The notes: a model not told the origin generated them from the letters alone. DNA of 17,065 nucleotides from Myxococcales bacterium (GCA_020430865.1 JAGQIY010000107.1:1-17065); one strand, 5' to 3'; positions 1 through 7,148 are shown, counted from the stretch's first letter. Program-made: numbers and translations.

Positions 1-124
1 GTACGCATCATTCGCCCCCATACGCTCCAGCAGACGGTTCGCTCTCGTGCGGAAGCGACATAGCTCATTCCCACGCGCCAAATCCAGCACTGCCAGGAGA
101 ATGCCGCAAACCGGTCGATTGTCA
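1..124. other. Left-edge sequence, unassigned
   Basis: No recognisable gene. On the minus strand one frame is open from the window edge back to a TAA near 147-149 and could encode the beginning of a protein continuing to the left (possible GTG or TTG starts around 70-85). It has no clear ribosome binding site and no motif I recognise. The plus-strand frames each hit a stop before about position 165. It may equally be intergenic. Confidence 0.2.
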
Positions 125-155
125 GGTTACTCGGACTAGCGGGTGAGTAACCCGC
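125..155 (-). terminator. Two competing stem-loops after the SUKH gene
   Basis: Two inverted repeats share bases. GGTTACTC (125-132) pairs with GAGTAACC (145-152), 8 bp with a 12-nt loop. GCGGGT (139-144) pairs with ACCCGC (150-155), 6 bp with a 5-nt loop. They lie a few bases beyond the stop of the minus-strand SUKH gene, where a terminator is expected. No T-run follows on the minus strand, so intrinsic termination is uncertain; an mRNA 3'-end stabiliser is an alternative. Confidence 0.3.
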
Positions 156-159
156 ACGC

Positions 160-807
160 TCAATCCACGGAGGTCGGCGTAGGTCGGTCGGAGTGCGGGA
201 TGGCAGTGTAGTCGAGCTCCCTGCCCTCCGGCAGCTCGGAGAGACGGTCGGCCAGCTCCGAATGGTAGTCGAGCAGGTCCTCCGCCGGCATGTCTCGAAG
301 CTCCCGCTCGTCGGCGTCGCAGCAGAACGGTGGATAGACCTGAAGGAGTCGCCCCGGCTCGAGGCGCGGGTTGCTCTGAAGGAACAGCTCGAGGGGCTCG
401 GTGCACAACAGGTCCGCCGGATCCTCTTTTGCTGCGCGGAAAAACTCGGCGAGGCTCATGTCGAGGTGCTCCACCTCGCCCATCTCGGCGAACAGCTGCA
501 CCACTTCACCGTCCCGCAGCAGGTACTGATCGCCGACACAGTCCTGCGCGAATGGGATGTCCGTCGGTTTGAGCTCGGCGTAGCGCCGGTGCAACGCCCC
601 CTCGCCCTTCCAGGCCTCACGCAGCGAGTGCCAGGTCGGCAGCTTGCAAGCTCCGCGCACGTGCAGGCCACCGGCAAACGCAACGAAACCGTTCCGGCTG
701 CGCAGCATGCGTGCGAGCTCCCCTGGCAGTTCCCTGAGCAGCAGCGCGTCGCCTTGCTCCTCATCGTTGTAGGCCACACCTTCGAATACGATGCCTTCGA
801 ACTCCAT
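160..807 (-). CDS. SUKH (SMI1/KNR4) family protein
   Basis: A 215-residue protein with the SMI1/KNR4 (SUKH) pattern: an LPGELARML helix near residues 28-35, the RNGF turn followed by a small Gly-rich strand (38-48), then the core PFAQDCVGDQYLLRDGEVV at about 85-103, a tight strand-turn-strand ending in an acidic MGEVEHL segment and a SLAEFF helix (118-123). Bacterial SUKH proteins are mostly immunity proteins against polymorphic toxins, but many act outside that role, and no toxin is visible nearby. The start is taken at the ATG at 807; a GTG directly before it (810) is equally possible. There is no strong Shine-Dalgarno. It lies 36 nt downstream of the DUF3025 gene on the same strand and is probably co-transcribed. 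The family call is from pattern only; function is unknown. Confidence 0.7.
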   Translation of the reverse strand: MEFEGIVFEGVAYNDEEQGDALLLRELPGELARMLRSRNGFVAFAGGLHVRGACKLPTWHSLREAWKGEGALHRRYAELKPTDIPFAQDCVGDQYLLRDGEVVQLFAEMGEVEHLDMSLAEFFRAAKEDPADLLCTEPLELFLQSNPRLEPGRLLQVYPPFCCDADERELRDMPAEDLLDYHSELADRLSELPEGRELDYTAIPHSDRPTPTSVD

Positions 808-843
808 CACTTCTGCTCGCTTGGACCGAGGCGCGCCTTACGC

Positions 844-1725
844 CTATTCTTTCGGGTTCGTTCCCTCACGTTCACCTGCCCCGGCGCTGCCCCGGACACC
901 CCGGCGCTTCCGGAAATAGTCGGGGAGCCCGTCGTAGAAGGCAGCGCTGTCGTTGGCGACGAAGTCGGGGATACCAAGCAACGGCAGCGGGTACAAATCG
1001 CTCGTATGCCGTAGACGGGTCGGAAGCTCCGTCGCTGCCCAGGCGTCCACGAAGCTCCGTGTTCGGGTCATGTCGATCAGCGCGCTCGCAGGCGCCTCGA
1101 CGAGCAACGCGCGTGCCATCAGGCCGATGTAAGGCTCGAGCAGTGCATGCAGCAACGCGTGCCCGACCACCAGAAAGCGCACCTTCTCTCGCAGCTCCGC
1201 GCGACGGTCGAAGAACAGCCTGCGCCAGCGCAGCGCGCGCAGGTCGTCGAGCAAGCTGGGATCCGTGCTGATGACGATCGTCCCGCATTCGTCGAGCAGC
1301 GTCGCCACGTCACCGAGCGGAGTCCGGCGCCCGGCCTGCTCTCGGCGCGCGAAGTCCTCCAGCTGGAGCTGGTGGATCTGCAGCTTCAGCCTCGGATAGT
1401 GGAGCCAGATCAGCGCGTTGAACAGATCGTGCCAGCTCTCCCGACGGCTCGGCACCGCGCGCCGTTCGCGGATGAAGAAGTCATAGCCGCCAGCGCGCTT
1501 GATCGCCGCTTCGTCCTGCTCGACGAAGCTCACGGCGGACGCCGCCTGTCCGCGCGGCAACTCCGCTCCCCAGGCAGCGACGGGTGGAAACTCCTCCCAG
1601 GCGCTCAGCGCCTGGAGCACGCTCGGACAGAACTGGTCGTACGCCGGGCTGGCGCTGGCAAACTCGGCTCGCCACCCGGCAGGCGGGGGCTTCCACGGCC
1701 CAACCTGCGCGACCTCAGATCTCAC
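844..1725 (-). CDS. DUF3025 domain protein
   Basis: A 293-residue protein matching the DUF3025 layout: SWHDLFNALIW (about residues 97-107) with the tract YPRLKLQIHQLQ after it, LLDECGTIVIS (143-153), the RWRRLFFDRR segment, and GHALLHALLEPYIGLMARA (about 188-206). The conserved His, Asp and Glu residues suggest an enzyme or metal site, but the family has no established function. The frame is open back to 1890, but codons before 1725 are the out-of-frame shadow of the upstream gene. The best start is the GTG at 1725, which overlaps the stop of that gene by 11 nt and suggests translational coupling. No signal peptide or membrane segment is seen, so it is likely cytoplasmic. The family call is good; the start is less certain. 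Confidence 0.75.
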   Translation of the reverse strand: MRSEVAQVGPWKPPPAGWRAEFASASPAYDQFCPSVLQALSAWEEFPPVAAWGAELPRGQAASAVSFVEQDEAAIKRAGGYDFFIRERRAVPSRRESWHDLFNALIWLHYPRLKLQIHQLQLEDFARREQAGRRTPLGDVATLLDECGTIVISTDPSLLDDLRALRWRRLFFDRRAELREKVRFLVVGHALLHALLEPYIGLMARALLVEAPASALIDMTRTRSFVDAWAATELPTRLRHTSDLYPLPLLGIPDFVANDSAAFYDGLPDYFRKRRGVRGSAGAGEREGTNPKE

Positions 1726-2320
1726 GCACCAGGATGAAGTAGTGGTCCAACGCCTTCTCGCCCTTGTACGCGGCGCCAATGGACACGTGGTTCGACACCC
1801 GACGCATGAAGTCTCGCGTGCCGTTGAACACGAAGCGCTGCAGACCCTTGGTGTTCGGGACGACCTCGGGCCAGCTCGAAGGCACCTCACCGTCAGGCAC
1901 CTGGAAGTAGTCGACGACGATGGCTCCGCGCGACTTCCAGGTCGGCTCGTTCTCGGTGCTGCGAGCGACGAAGTAGCCGGGACCGATCAGCCTGCGGGAC
2001 GGTGAGTGATTGTAGCCAAAGAGCCGCGCAGAGCCGTCGCGGGGTCGACAGAAGCGCTTCTCGAAGAGGCGGTGCTTCGGCGGCAAGGGCAAGGTGTTAC
2101 GCCCGCGGTGGTGCACCGCCTCGACAGCGTTCATCTCCTCGGGCACGAAGTGCTCCAGGGTGATTGGCTTCGACGCTTCCGCCAGGCGATACAGGCTCCG
2201 CTGCGCGCTCCGCCCTAGCTCGAACGCTGCCTCGAGTCTCTGCCCCGAAGAGGCGCGATCGAGCCACTCGCTGATCTCCGGGAGCTGAGCTCCGCTCTTC
2301 AACATCTCGCGTAACTGCAT
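1715..2320 (-). CDS. Conserved protein of unknown function
   Basis: A 201-residue protein beginning at the ATG at 2320 (MQLREMLKSG); the longer open frame upstream is low-quality Arg/Ala/Pro sequence that crosses a T-run and probable intergenic DNA. The first 70 residues look helical (ISEWLDRASSGQRLEAAFELGRS is split by charged positions). The rest is beta-rich with aromatic strands: GPGYFVAR, GAIVVDYFQVP, GLQRFVFNGTRDFMRRVS and a final ALDHYFILVREI. HVSIGAAYKG near the C-terminus looks like a conserved functional tract. I recognise no named domain. The 11-nt overlap with the DUF3025 gene implies a shared transcript. Only a weak GGA-type ribosome binding site precedes the start. Probably cytoplasmic. 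Confidence 0.65.
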   Translation of the reverse strand: MQLREMLKSGAQLPEISEWLDRASSGQRLEAAFELGRSAQRSLYRLAEASKPITLEHFVPEEMNAVEAVHHRGRNTLPLPPKHRLFEKRFCRPRDGSARLFGYNHSPSRRLIGPGYFVARSTENEPTWKSRGAIVVDYFQVPDGEVPSSWPEVVPNTKGLQRFVFNGTRDFMRRVSNHVSIGAAYKGEKALDHYFILVREI

Positions 2321-2388
2321 GGTATTCCGAACAGCAGGGAGGGATCTGCCGGGTCGTGATGCTACGCGTCTTTTCCCAGGAAACGCCC

Positions 2389-2430
2389 AAAAAAAGCGAG
2401 GACGAGCGGCCGCAGCGCCAAACGTGCTCG
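2389..2430 (-). terminator. Weak T-run stem-loop, minus strand
   Basis: On the minus strand CGAGC (2430-2426) can pair with GCTCG (2407-2403), with a GC-rich loop carrying a GCGGCCGC palindrome. This is followed after a short spacer by seven T residues (2395-2389). It lies about 95 nt beyond the stop of the 103-residue gene and upstream of the 201-residue gene, so it may separate the two units. The gap between stem and T-run weakens the call. Confidence 0.3.
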
Positions 2431-2444
2431 ATTCGCCCATTCGG

Positions 2445-2460
2445 GCGCGGCGCGCCGCGC
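2445..2460. repeat. 16-bp perfect palindrome
   Basis: GCGCGGCGCGCCGCGC reads identically on both strands. It sits in the 202-nt gap (2321-2522) between two minus-strand genes, flanked by two copies of GAGCGGCCGC at 2404-2413 and 2502-2511. A stretch built only of G and C can form such palindromes by composition, so a function is not claimed. Confidence 0.5.
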
Positions 2461-2522
2461 GCTCGATCGTCCGCCTGCGACCCGATGGCCAGGCCGGAGG
2501 GGAGCGGCCGCCTCACCTACCG

Positions 2523-2834
2523 TCAGGCCGACTCTTGCCGCACGGAAATAGTAGAAAGGCGTACGCTGGTCCCGTCCCAGATGATGCCCAGAGCTTCGGA
2601 GCGACCGCGGCCGACCTCGCCCATCGCATAGGAGAGCGCGTGAGCAAAGCTGGTATCCCGCTTCATCTGCACGATCTTGAGGCGCATGCAGATGGCGTCC
2701 GATGCGTCCGCCAGATCGACGTCGGTGTAGCCCAGCATCTGTGCCTTCGTCGCAGCGAGCTTCAGCTGATCCAGCAGGTGGTCGGTGCTCTCTCCCGAGA
2801 AGGTGAGCGAGAGGCTCTTGCCTAGTAGTGTCAT
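2523..2834 (-). CDS. Small orphan protein, 103 residues
   Basis: The start at ATG 2834 is well supported: AGGGGG lies 5 bases upstream on the minus strand, and the frame beyond it is unsupported. The product opens with MTLLGKSLSLTFSGES, has a helical middle (HLLDQLKLAATKAQMLGY, then DASDAICMRLKIVQM), a second helix around SFAHALSYAMGEV and ends in a short strand region with GIIWDGTSVRLS. There is no signal peptide, Cys pair or catalytic signature. I do not recognise a family. Clear gaps on both sides (202 and 221 nt) suggest it is its own transcription unit. The codon pattern is GC-rich like its neighbours, so a real gene is likely. Confidence 0.6.
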   Translation of the reverse strand: MTLLGKSLSLTFSGESTDHLLDQLKLAATKAQMLGYTDVDLADASDAICMRLKIVQMKRDTSFAHALSYAMGEVGRGRSEALGIIWDGTSVRLSTISVRQESA

Positions 2835-2926
2835 GGTTCCCCCTGTGCGAGCAGTATACGCTGCGAACGCTGCTCTCGCCCGATGGACCCGCACCGCTCC
2901 CGACGGTTGGCGCATCCTGCTCCGTG

Positions 2927-2947
2927 GATTCCCACACCACGGGAATC
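2927..2947. promoter_or_regulatory. 7-7-7 dyad upstream of the small orphan gene
   Basis: GATTCCC (2927-2933) and GGGAATC (2941-2947) are perfect inverted repeats around a 7-nt centre (ACACCAC). With a bulged G the symmetry extends to GT...AC. It lies about 95 bp upstream of the ATG at 2834 with no T-run, so an operator or mRNA leader hairpin is as likely as a terminator. Confidence 0.3.
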
Positions 2948-2990
2948 ACTCGTCGAGTCGGCGTCGGTTATCGCGACGTTACGTTCGCCT

Positions 2991-3012
2991 CGACGCTACC
3001 TACGCAGCGTCG
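2991..3012 (-). terminator. Stem-loop after the copper lipoprotein gene
   Basis: CGACGCT (2991-2997) pairs with AGCGTCG (3006-3012) across an 8-nt loop, a perfect 7-bp stem. It lies 43 nt past the stop of the minus-strand lipoprotein gene. No U-tract follows, so it may need Rho or only protect the 3' end. Confidence 0.35.
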
Positions 3013-3055
3013 GTGCCAGCCTCGTGCCAGGCACGCAACCGTTCACTGCCCCCAC

Positions 3056-4024
3056 TCATCGAGTGCACGTGATGTAGGGCGTCCCCAGAGCGGGGTAGCG
3101 ATAGACGCCTGCGTAGCACATCTCGGCGAGGCTACTATCACCGAAGAACACCATTTCCCCGCGGTCATTGTAGTAGGTGCAGTCAACCTGGATCTGGTCT
3201 CCCGACTTCAGGGGTACGAGCGGATCCTGCACGTGATACTGCTGGTCGTCGAAGGTGTAGTCCGTGTCTACCAGTGGCAGGGTGCCGCCTGCGGTCTGGG
3301 CGCTGACCTTCATGTGGATCCCGAGCTGATGCATGTGGGGGATCACCGCGAAGACGTTCACGTCTCCGTTCATCGTGCAGTGCCCCGTCTGGGTGTTCTC
3401 CCCCGTGTCGATCGCCAGGCCTTGATCCTTACCAGCGAGCAGCATCTCCGCCTCGTGCTCGACGTCGCCAGGATCGACCCTCCGCACCTCGATTCCCGAG
3501 CGTCCCGAGAGCGGGTCCGGGCTGACATTGAAGAGGTGTAGGTTCAGCAGCAGCTTCTCTCCCGCCTCGAGCTTCACGGCAACTCCGCGCGGAAACTCCA
3601 GAGGCGTGGTCCCCACTCCCGATCCATAGATCATGACCGGCCCATTGGTTCCGGCATCGCACGAGTAGACGCCATCGGCCTGGGACGTCAGCTCTCGGCT
3701 GAGTACCGTGTGGTGGGTGCCATTGGGGGCGATCGGTCGAAACGCCGACACGTACATCTGCTCGGGAACCGTGAAGAGCACGCAGCGGTAGCCTTCGTCA
3801 GCCGGGTCGAGTTCCCAGTCGCCCGCGAGTAGCTCGGTCCATTCGCCAGTGCTCGCGCCACTCCCGCCGGCGCCTGCCTCGGCGCCTGCGCCGCCAGTCC
3901 CGCTACCGCCCGCACCGCCCGCGCCGGCCTGGGCCGCTACCCCGGCGCCGGTGTCGCCGCAGCCACCAAGTGCCAAGATCGCGCATAGCGCCACCACTCC
4001 CTGCCTCAGGCCCGACCCTCGCAT
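3056..4024 (-). CDS. Lipoprotein, PHM/DBM-like copper monooxygenase
   Basis: A 322-residue protein resembling copper type II, ascorbate-dependent monooxygenases. A signal peptide (residues 1-21) ends in the lipobox LGGC with Cys22, followed by a Gly/Ala/Ser tether (about 23-58) typical of myxobacterial lipoproteins. All six PHM copper ligands appear to be present: THHT (His104, His105) and LHLFN (His163) for one copper, PHMHQLG (His230, His232) and EMCY (Met302) for the other. The spacings 58, 67 and 70 compare with 64, 70 and 70 in rat PHM. The PHM carboxylate-binding Arg240 and Tyr318 positions read as Ile228 and Gly306, so peptide-glycine is unlikely to be the substrate. The start at ATG 4024 is chosen for the signal peptide; the frame is open to 4207 without coding character. 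The real substrate is unknown. Confidence 0.75.
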   Translation of the reverse strand: MRGSGLRQGVVALCAILALGGCGDTGAGVAAQAGAGGAGGSGTGGAGAEAGAGGSGASTGEWTELLAGDWELDPADEGYRCVLFTVPEQMYVSAFRPIAPNGTHHTVLSRELTSQADGVYSCDAGTNGPVMIYGSGVGTTPLEFPRGVAVKLEAGEKLLLNLHLFNVSPDPLSGRSGIEVRRVDPGDVEHEAEMLLAGKDQGLAIDTGENTQTGHCTMNGDVNVFAVIPHMHQLGIHMKVSAQTAGGTLPLVDTDYTFDDQQYHVQDPLVPLKSGDQIQVDCTYYNDRGEMVFFGDSSLAEMCYAGVYRYPALGTPYITCTR

Positions 4025-4259
4025 GAGCGAATGATGGCCGGTTTCGCGACCGAGCGCATGGCCCTTCGCGCCTGCCGCGCTGTCTCGCTGTCCTCTCCCG
4101 CCCTCGAGTCCCGAACCCGACATCGTGTTCGCTGCGCAGACGCCCAGTGAGACTCGCGCAGGCCCCATCAGCGTACAACGCAATAACTTCAAGGACTTAT
4201 CAGTCAACCACCGACATTAGCTGCCTTTTAGAGATAATTTACTAGCCTCAACAATTGCA
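4025..4259. promoter_or_regulatory. Divergent AT-rich promoter region
   Basis: This 235-nt gap separates the divergent lipoprotein gene and the regulator-led leu/ilv cluster. About 4180-4260 is strikingly AT-rich for this window, as expected of a promoter. On the minus strand TTGACT (4207-4202) and TATTGC (4185-4180) are 16 nt apart and could be a -35/-10 pair for the lipoprotein gene. On the plus strand GATAAT (4233-4238) is a good -10-like hexamer about 22 nt before the regulator ATG, with only a poor -35. Assignments are by eye. Confidence 0.4.
4183..4200. promoter_or_regulatory. Candidate MarR-type operator
   Basis: ATAA (4183-4186) and TTAT (4197-4200) flank a 10-nt centre in an imperfect 18-bp dyad (12 of 18 positions symmetric), a size seen for MarR-family sites. 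It covers the putative minus-strand -10. A second palindrome, ATTGCAAT (4254-4261), overlaps the regulator start codon. Binding is inferred only from symmetry and position beside the regulator gene. Confidence 0.25.
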
Positions 4260-4868
4260 ATGGGTAAGCTGCCAGCCCTGCCCATGAGCCCACCCAGCAA
4301 CAAAGGCCTCGCCCAGGGTGAGGGCCGTGACCACGCCGCTCCGGATCTGGAGCTGGTCAAGCCCGTGGAGCACGCAGCGGACCCCCAGATCGCACAAATC
4401 CACGCGGCAATTCATGCTCTCCAGCGCCTCACGGAGGTGTTCCAGCGCCGAAGGGAACAGCTGGCCAGCAGCGTGGGCATCACGGAGCGCGAATGGCGTG
4501 TGCTCGACGGCATCTCCAGTGAAGACTTCATGCCCAGCATGTTCGCTCGACGGCGTGAGTCGACTCCCGCAGCGGTGTCGAAGATCCTGCGCCAGCTGAT
4601 CGACAAGGGACTCGTGAACGTGACTGTGTCCAAGGCGGACGGACGGCAGCGGGACTACGCGCTCACCCCGAAGGGCAAGCGCACGATGTTGCGCCTACGA
4701 AAGCAGCGAGAGCGAGCCGTCCAAGACGTCTGGCTGGACCTCGACGACGAACAACTCACGGTGTTCACCGCGTTCGGCTTCGACTTGGCGGCCCGGCTGG
4801 AGGAGTACGCGGGACTCGGTGATCAGACACCTCACTCGCCAGACCAGCTCCGCGAGCTCAAGGACTAG
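4260..4868 (+). CDS. MarR-family transcriptional regulator
   Basis: A 202-residue protein with a MarR-like winged helix. A dimerisation helix (about 43-70) precedes [13 protein letters not shown] (73-85). A helix-turn-helix spans about 93-118, with [19 protein letters not shown] as the recognition helix and following turn, then a wing with [16 protein letters not shown] (125-140) carrying the usual DxR and LTxKG features. A final helical region (about 143-185) completes the dimer interface. The first 40 residues are Pro/Gly-rich and probably disordered. The ATG at 4260 has no obvious Shine-Dalgarno; ATG 4284 is an alternative. The stop is 2 nt before leuC, so it heads the leu/ilv transcript. 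It may sense a branched-chain intermediate and control itself, but no ligand can be read from the sequence. Confidence 0.85.
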   Translation: MGKLPALPMSPPSNKGLAQGEGRDHAAPDLELVKPVEHAADPQIAQIHAAIHALQRLTEVFQRRREQLASSVGITEREWRVLDGISSEDFMPSMFARRRESTPAAVSKILRQLIDKGLVNVTVSKADGRQRDYALTPKGKRTMLRLRKQRERAVQDVWLDLDDEQLTVFTAFGFDLAARLEEYAGLGDQTPHSPDQLRELKD

Positions 4869-4870
4869 AG

Positions 4871-6304
4871 ATGGGAAGAACCCTGTACGAGAAGGTCTTC
4901 GACCTGCACACGGTGCGCCGCTTGCCCAGCGGGCAGTACCAGCTGTTCATCGGCCTGCACTTGATCCACGAGGTGACGACCCCGCAAGCCTTCGCGATGC
5001 TCGAAGAGCGGGGCCTGAGCGTCGCCTACCCGCAGCGCACCTTCGCGACGGTGGACCACATCATCCCAACCCACAGCTTGTTGCGCCCCTTCAAGGACAC
5101 ACAGGCCGAGGCGATGCTGAGCGCACTCGAAGCGAACGTGAAGCAGCACGGGATCCGCTTCTACTCCCAGGAGCGGCAGGAGAACGGCATCGTCCACGTG
5201 CTCGGTCCCGAGCGCGGGCTGACGCAGCCAGGGATGACGATCTGTTGCGGCGACTCCCACACCTCGACCCACGGCGCCTTCGGCGCGCTCGCGTTCGGCA
5301 TCGGCACGTCTCAGGTGCGCGACGTGCTGGCCACGCAGACGCTCGCGGTGAGCAAGCTGAAGGTGCGGCGCGTGGAGGTGAACGGCAAGCTGGGTCCTGG
5401 CGTCTATGCCAAGGACGTGGCGCTCTTCATCATCAACCGCCTGGGTGTCCAGGGCGGGGTGGGCTACGCGTACGAGTTCGCTGGCGACGTCTTCGACGCT
5501 TTCGACATGGAAGAGCGCATGACCGTCTGCAACATGAGCATCGAGGGTGGCGCTCGGGTCGGTTACGTGAACCCTGACCAGACGACCTACGACTACCTGA
5601 AGGGCCGCGAAGCAGTTCCCCACGGAGATAATTGGGAGGAAGCCCTGCGCTACTGGGAGAGCATCCGGAGCGACGTCGACGCGACGTATGACGACGTCGT
5701 GCGCTACGACGCGGCGGAGATCGAACCGGTGGTGACCTGGGGCATCACTCCTGGTCAGTCCGTGGGGGTCAGCGGGCGGGTGCCTGGACTCGAGGCCTTC
5801 TCCGAGACCGAGCGTGGGAACGTCTCCCAAGCCTACGACTACATGAAGCTCGCCGCGGGCCAGCCCATCGCGGGCACTCAGATCGACGTGGCCTTCATTG
5901 GCTCCTGCACCAACGCTCGCATCAGCGACTTCCAGGTCGTCGCGGAGCTGATCGAGGCCCGCCGCAACGCAGGTCGACCGGTGCACGTCGCGCCCAACGT
6001 TCGCGCACTCGCCGTCCCCGGCTCACAGGCGGTGAAGGCGGAGATCAGCCGGCGCGGCTACGACCGCATCCTCAAGCAAGCGGGCTTCGAGCTGCGCGAA
6101 CCCGGCTGCTCGATGTGCCTGGCGATGAACCCCGACCGACTCCACGGCGACGAGATCTGCGCCTCGTCCTCCAATCGCAACTTCAAGGGTCGCCAGGGTT
6201 CACCCGAAGGGCGGACGCTGTTGATGTCGCCGGCCATGGTGGCCGCGGCTGCGTTCGCCGGCGAGGTGACCGACGTGCGCGGCTTGCTGGAGGTGACCCC
6301 ATGA
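4871..6304 (+). CDS. leuC: 3-isopropylmalate dehydratase large subunit
   Basis: LeuC, with LeuD, isomerises 2-isopropylmalate to 3-isopropylmalate in cytoplasmic leucine synthesis. The 477-residue product has the aconitase-family layout: DLHTVR near the N-terminus, VDHIIPTHS (61-69), [20 protein letters not shown] (125-144), and the three 4Fe-4S cysteines Cys346 (GSCTNAR), Cys413 and Cys416 ([12 protein letters not shown]). Length is normal for the single-chain bacterial type (about 466-475). AAGGA about 6 nt upstream of ATG 4871 is a good ribosome binding site inside the 3' end of the regulator gene. The TGA overlaps the leuD ATG by 4 nt, giving the usual coupled, stoichiometric leuCD pair. 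Confidence 0.97.
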   Translation: MGRTLYEKVFDLHTVRRLPSGQYQLFIGLHLIHEVTTPQAFAMLEERGLSVAYPQRTFATVDHIIPTHSLLRPFKDTQAEAMLSALEANVKQHGIRFYSQERQENGIVHVLGPERGLTQPGMTICCGDSHTSTHGAFGALAFGIGTSQVRDVLATQTLAVSKLKVRRVEVNGKLGPGVYAKDVALFIINRLGVQGGVGYAYEFAGDVFDAFDMEERMTVCNMSIEGGARVGYVNPDQTTYDYLKGREAVPHGDNWEEALRYWESIRSDVDATYDDVVRYDAAEIEPVVTWGITPGQSVGVSGRVPGLEAFSETERGNVSQAYDYMKLAAGQPIAGTQIDVAFIGSCTNARISDFQVVAELIEARRNAGRPVHVAPNVRALAVPGSQAVKAEISRRGYDRILKQAGFELREPGCSMCLAMNPDRLHGDEICASSSNRNFKGRQGSPEGRTLLMSPAMVAAAAFAGEVTDVRGLLEVTP

Positions 6305-6912
6305 CCCAGGGCATGAAGCGAGCTGCGTTTCGCGGCACCGCCCTGCCGCTGCCGGGCAACGACATCGACACCGACCGCATCATTCCAGCGCGCTTCCTCA
6401 AGAGCATCGTCTTCGACGGCCTCGGCGAGCACGTATTCGCCGATGACCGGGCTGCGCTCGAGAGACGAGGCAAGCAACATCCCTTCGACGACCCGGCATA
6501 CGCGGGCGCGACGCTGCTGCTGGTCGGAGACAACTTCGGTTGCGGCTCGTCGCGTGAGCACGCCCCGCAGGCGATTCACCGTTTCGGCATCGACGCCATC
6601 GTGGGAGAGAGCTTCGCCGAGATCTTCTTTGGCAACTGCATTTCCGTAGGGATGCCCTGCGTGACTGCCTCGCCCGCCGACCTGGCTGAGGTCATGCGCC
6701 GCGTGAGCGCCGACCCCAAGCTGCCGCTGCACCTGGACCTCGTGAGCCAACGCCTCGAGGCGGGTGACCTGGAGGTCAGCGTTCAGATCCCCGAGGGCCC
6801 ACGCACCGCCTTCATCGAAGGCAGCTGGGACTCCACGGCGGAGCTATTGGAGGCTTCGGACCAGGTAGCCGAGGTCGCGGCCCGCTTGCCCTACGTCAAC
6901 CACTGGAGCTAG
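6301..6912 (+). CDS. leuD: 3-isopropylmalate dehydratase small subunit
   Basis: LeuD is the swivel-domain partner of LeuC. The 203-residue protein shows [17 protein letters not shown] (14-30), the conserved [17 protein letters not shown] tract and [20 protein letters not shown], all hallmarks of the small subunit; E. coli LeuD is 201 residues. The start is the ATG at 6301, overlapping the leuC stop as ATGA; an ATG at 6313 is a weaker alternative. The frame is open further upstream, but that portion lies within leuC. Translation is probably coupled to leuC. Confidence 0.96.
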   Translation: MTQGMKRAAFRGTALPLPGNDIDTDRIIPARFLKSIVFDGLGEHVFADDRAALERRGKQHPFDDPAYAGATLLLVGDNFGCGSSREHAPQAIHRFGIDAIVGESFAEIFFGNCISVGMPCVTASPADLAEVMRRVSADPKLPLHLDLVSQRLEAGDLEVSVQIPEGPRTAFIEGSWDSTAELLEASDQVAEVAARLPYVNHWS

Positions 6913-6938
6913 CCCACGAGGTGCGGACGCTGGTGGGC
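6912..6938 (+). terminator. Stem-loop directly at the end of leuD
   Basis: GCCCAC (6912-6917) pairs with GTGGGC (6933-6938) over a 15-nt loop, starting on the last base of the leuD stop codon. No U-tract follows. It could be a 3'-end stabiliser for marR-leuCD, a processing site, a partial terminator, or the first element of the structured leuA leader. Confidence 0.35.
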
Positions 6939-7110
6939 GAGCGCTGCCCGAAGGCGTGAAGAGATCAGCAACGGGGAGATTCGGCACAGGTTGTGTGCAC
7001 CGATGATGCAAGTACGAAGGAGGCTCGGACCCAGGCTTGACGAGCCGGCGACCGAGGGAGCAAAGCACGGACGACACCAATGATGCGAGAAGGGGAGATG
7101 GCAGCGAATT

Positions 7111-7148
7111 GCGCGTCACGTTTCCGCTTGAAGCGATCCGTGACGCGC
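7111..7148 (+). ncRNA. Long hairpin with 10-bp perfect stem
   Basis: GCGCGTCACG (7111-7120) is the exact reverse complement of 7139-7148. Inside the 18-nt loop CGCT (7125-7128) pairs with AGCG (7132-7135) around TGA, giving a stacked two-tier hairpin. It is the strongest stem in the leuA leader. It could be a structural module of a leader RNA, a protein-binding hairpin, or a DNA operator. Confidence 0.45.

Noticed and set aside
1726..1890. N-terminal extension of the DUF3025 gene
   Set aside because: The 55 extra codons are Arg/Ser/Thr/Cys-rich and lie in the shadow of the overlapping 201-residue gene.
2321..2440. 40-codon extension of the 201-residue gene
   Set aside because: It crosses a seven-base T-run and reads as low-quality Arg/Ala/Pro sequence; the ATG at 2320 is preferred.
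4025..4207. 61-codon extension of the copper lipoprotein
   Set aside because: It would bury the signal peptide and lipobox internally; ATG 4024 gives a normal lipoprotein signal.
4865..5986. 373-codon minus-strand frame opposite leuC
   Set aside because: leuC is unambiguous on the plus strand; this is its antisense shadow, as are the frames opposite leuA, leuB and ilvC.
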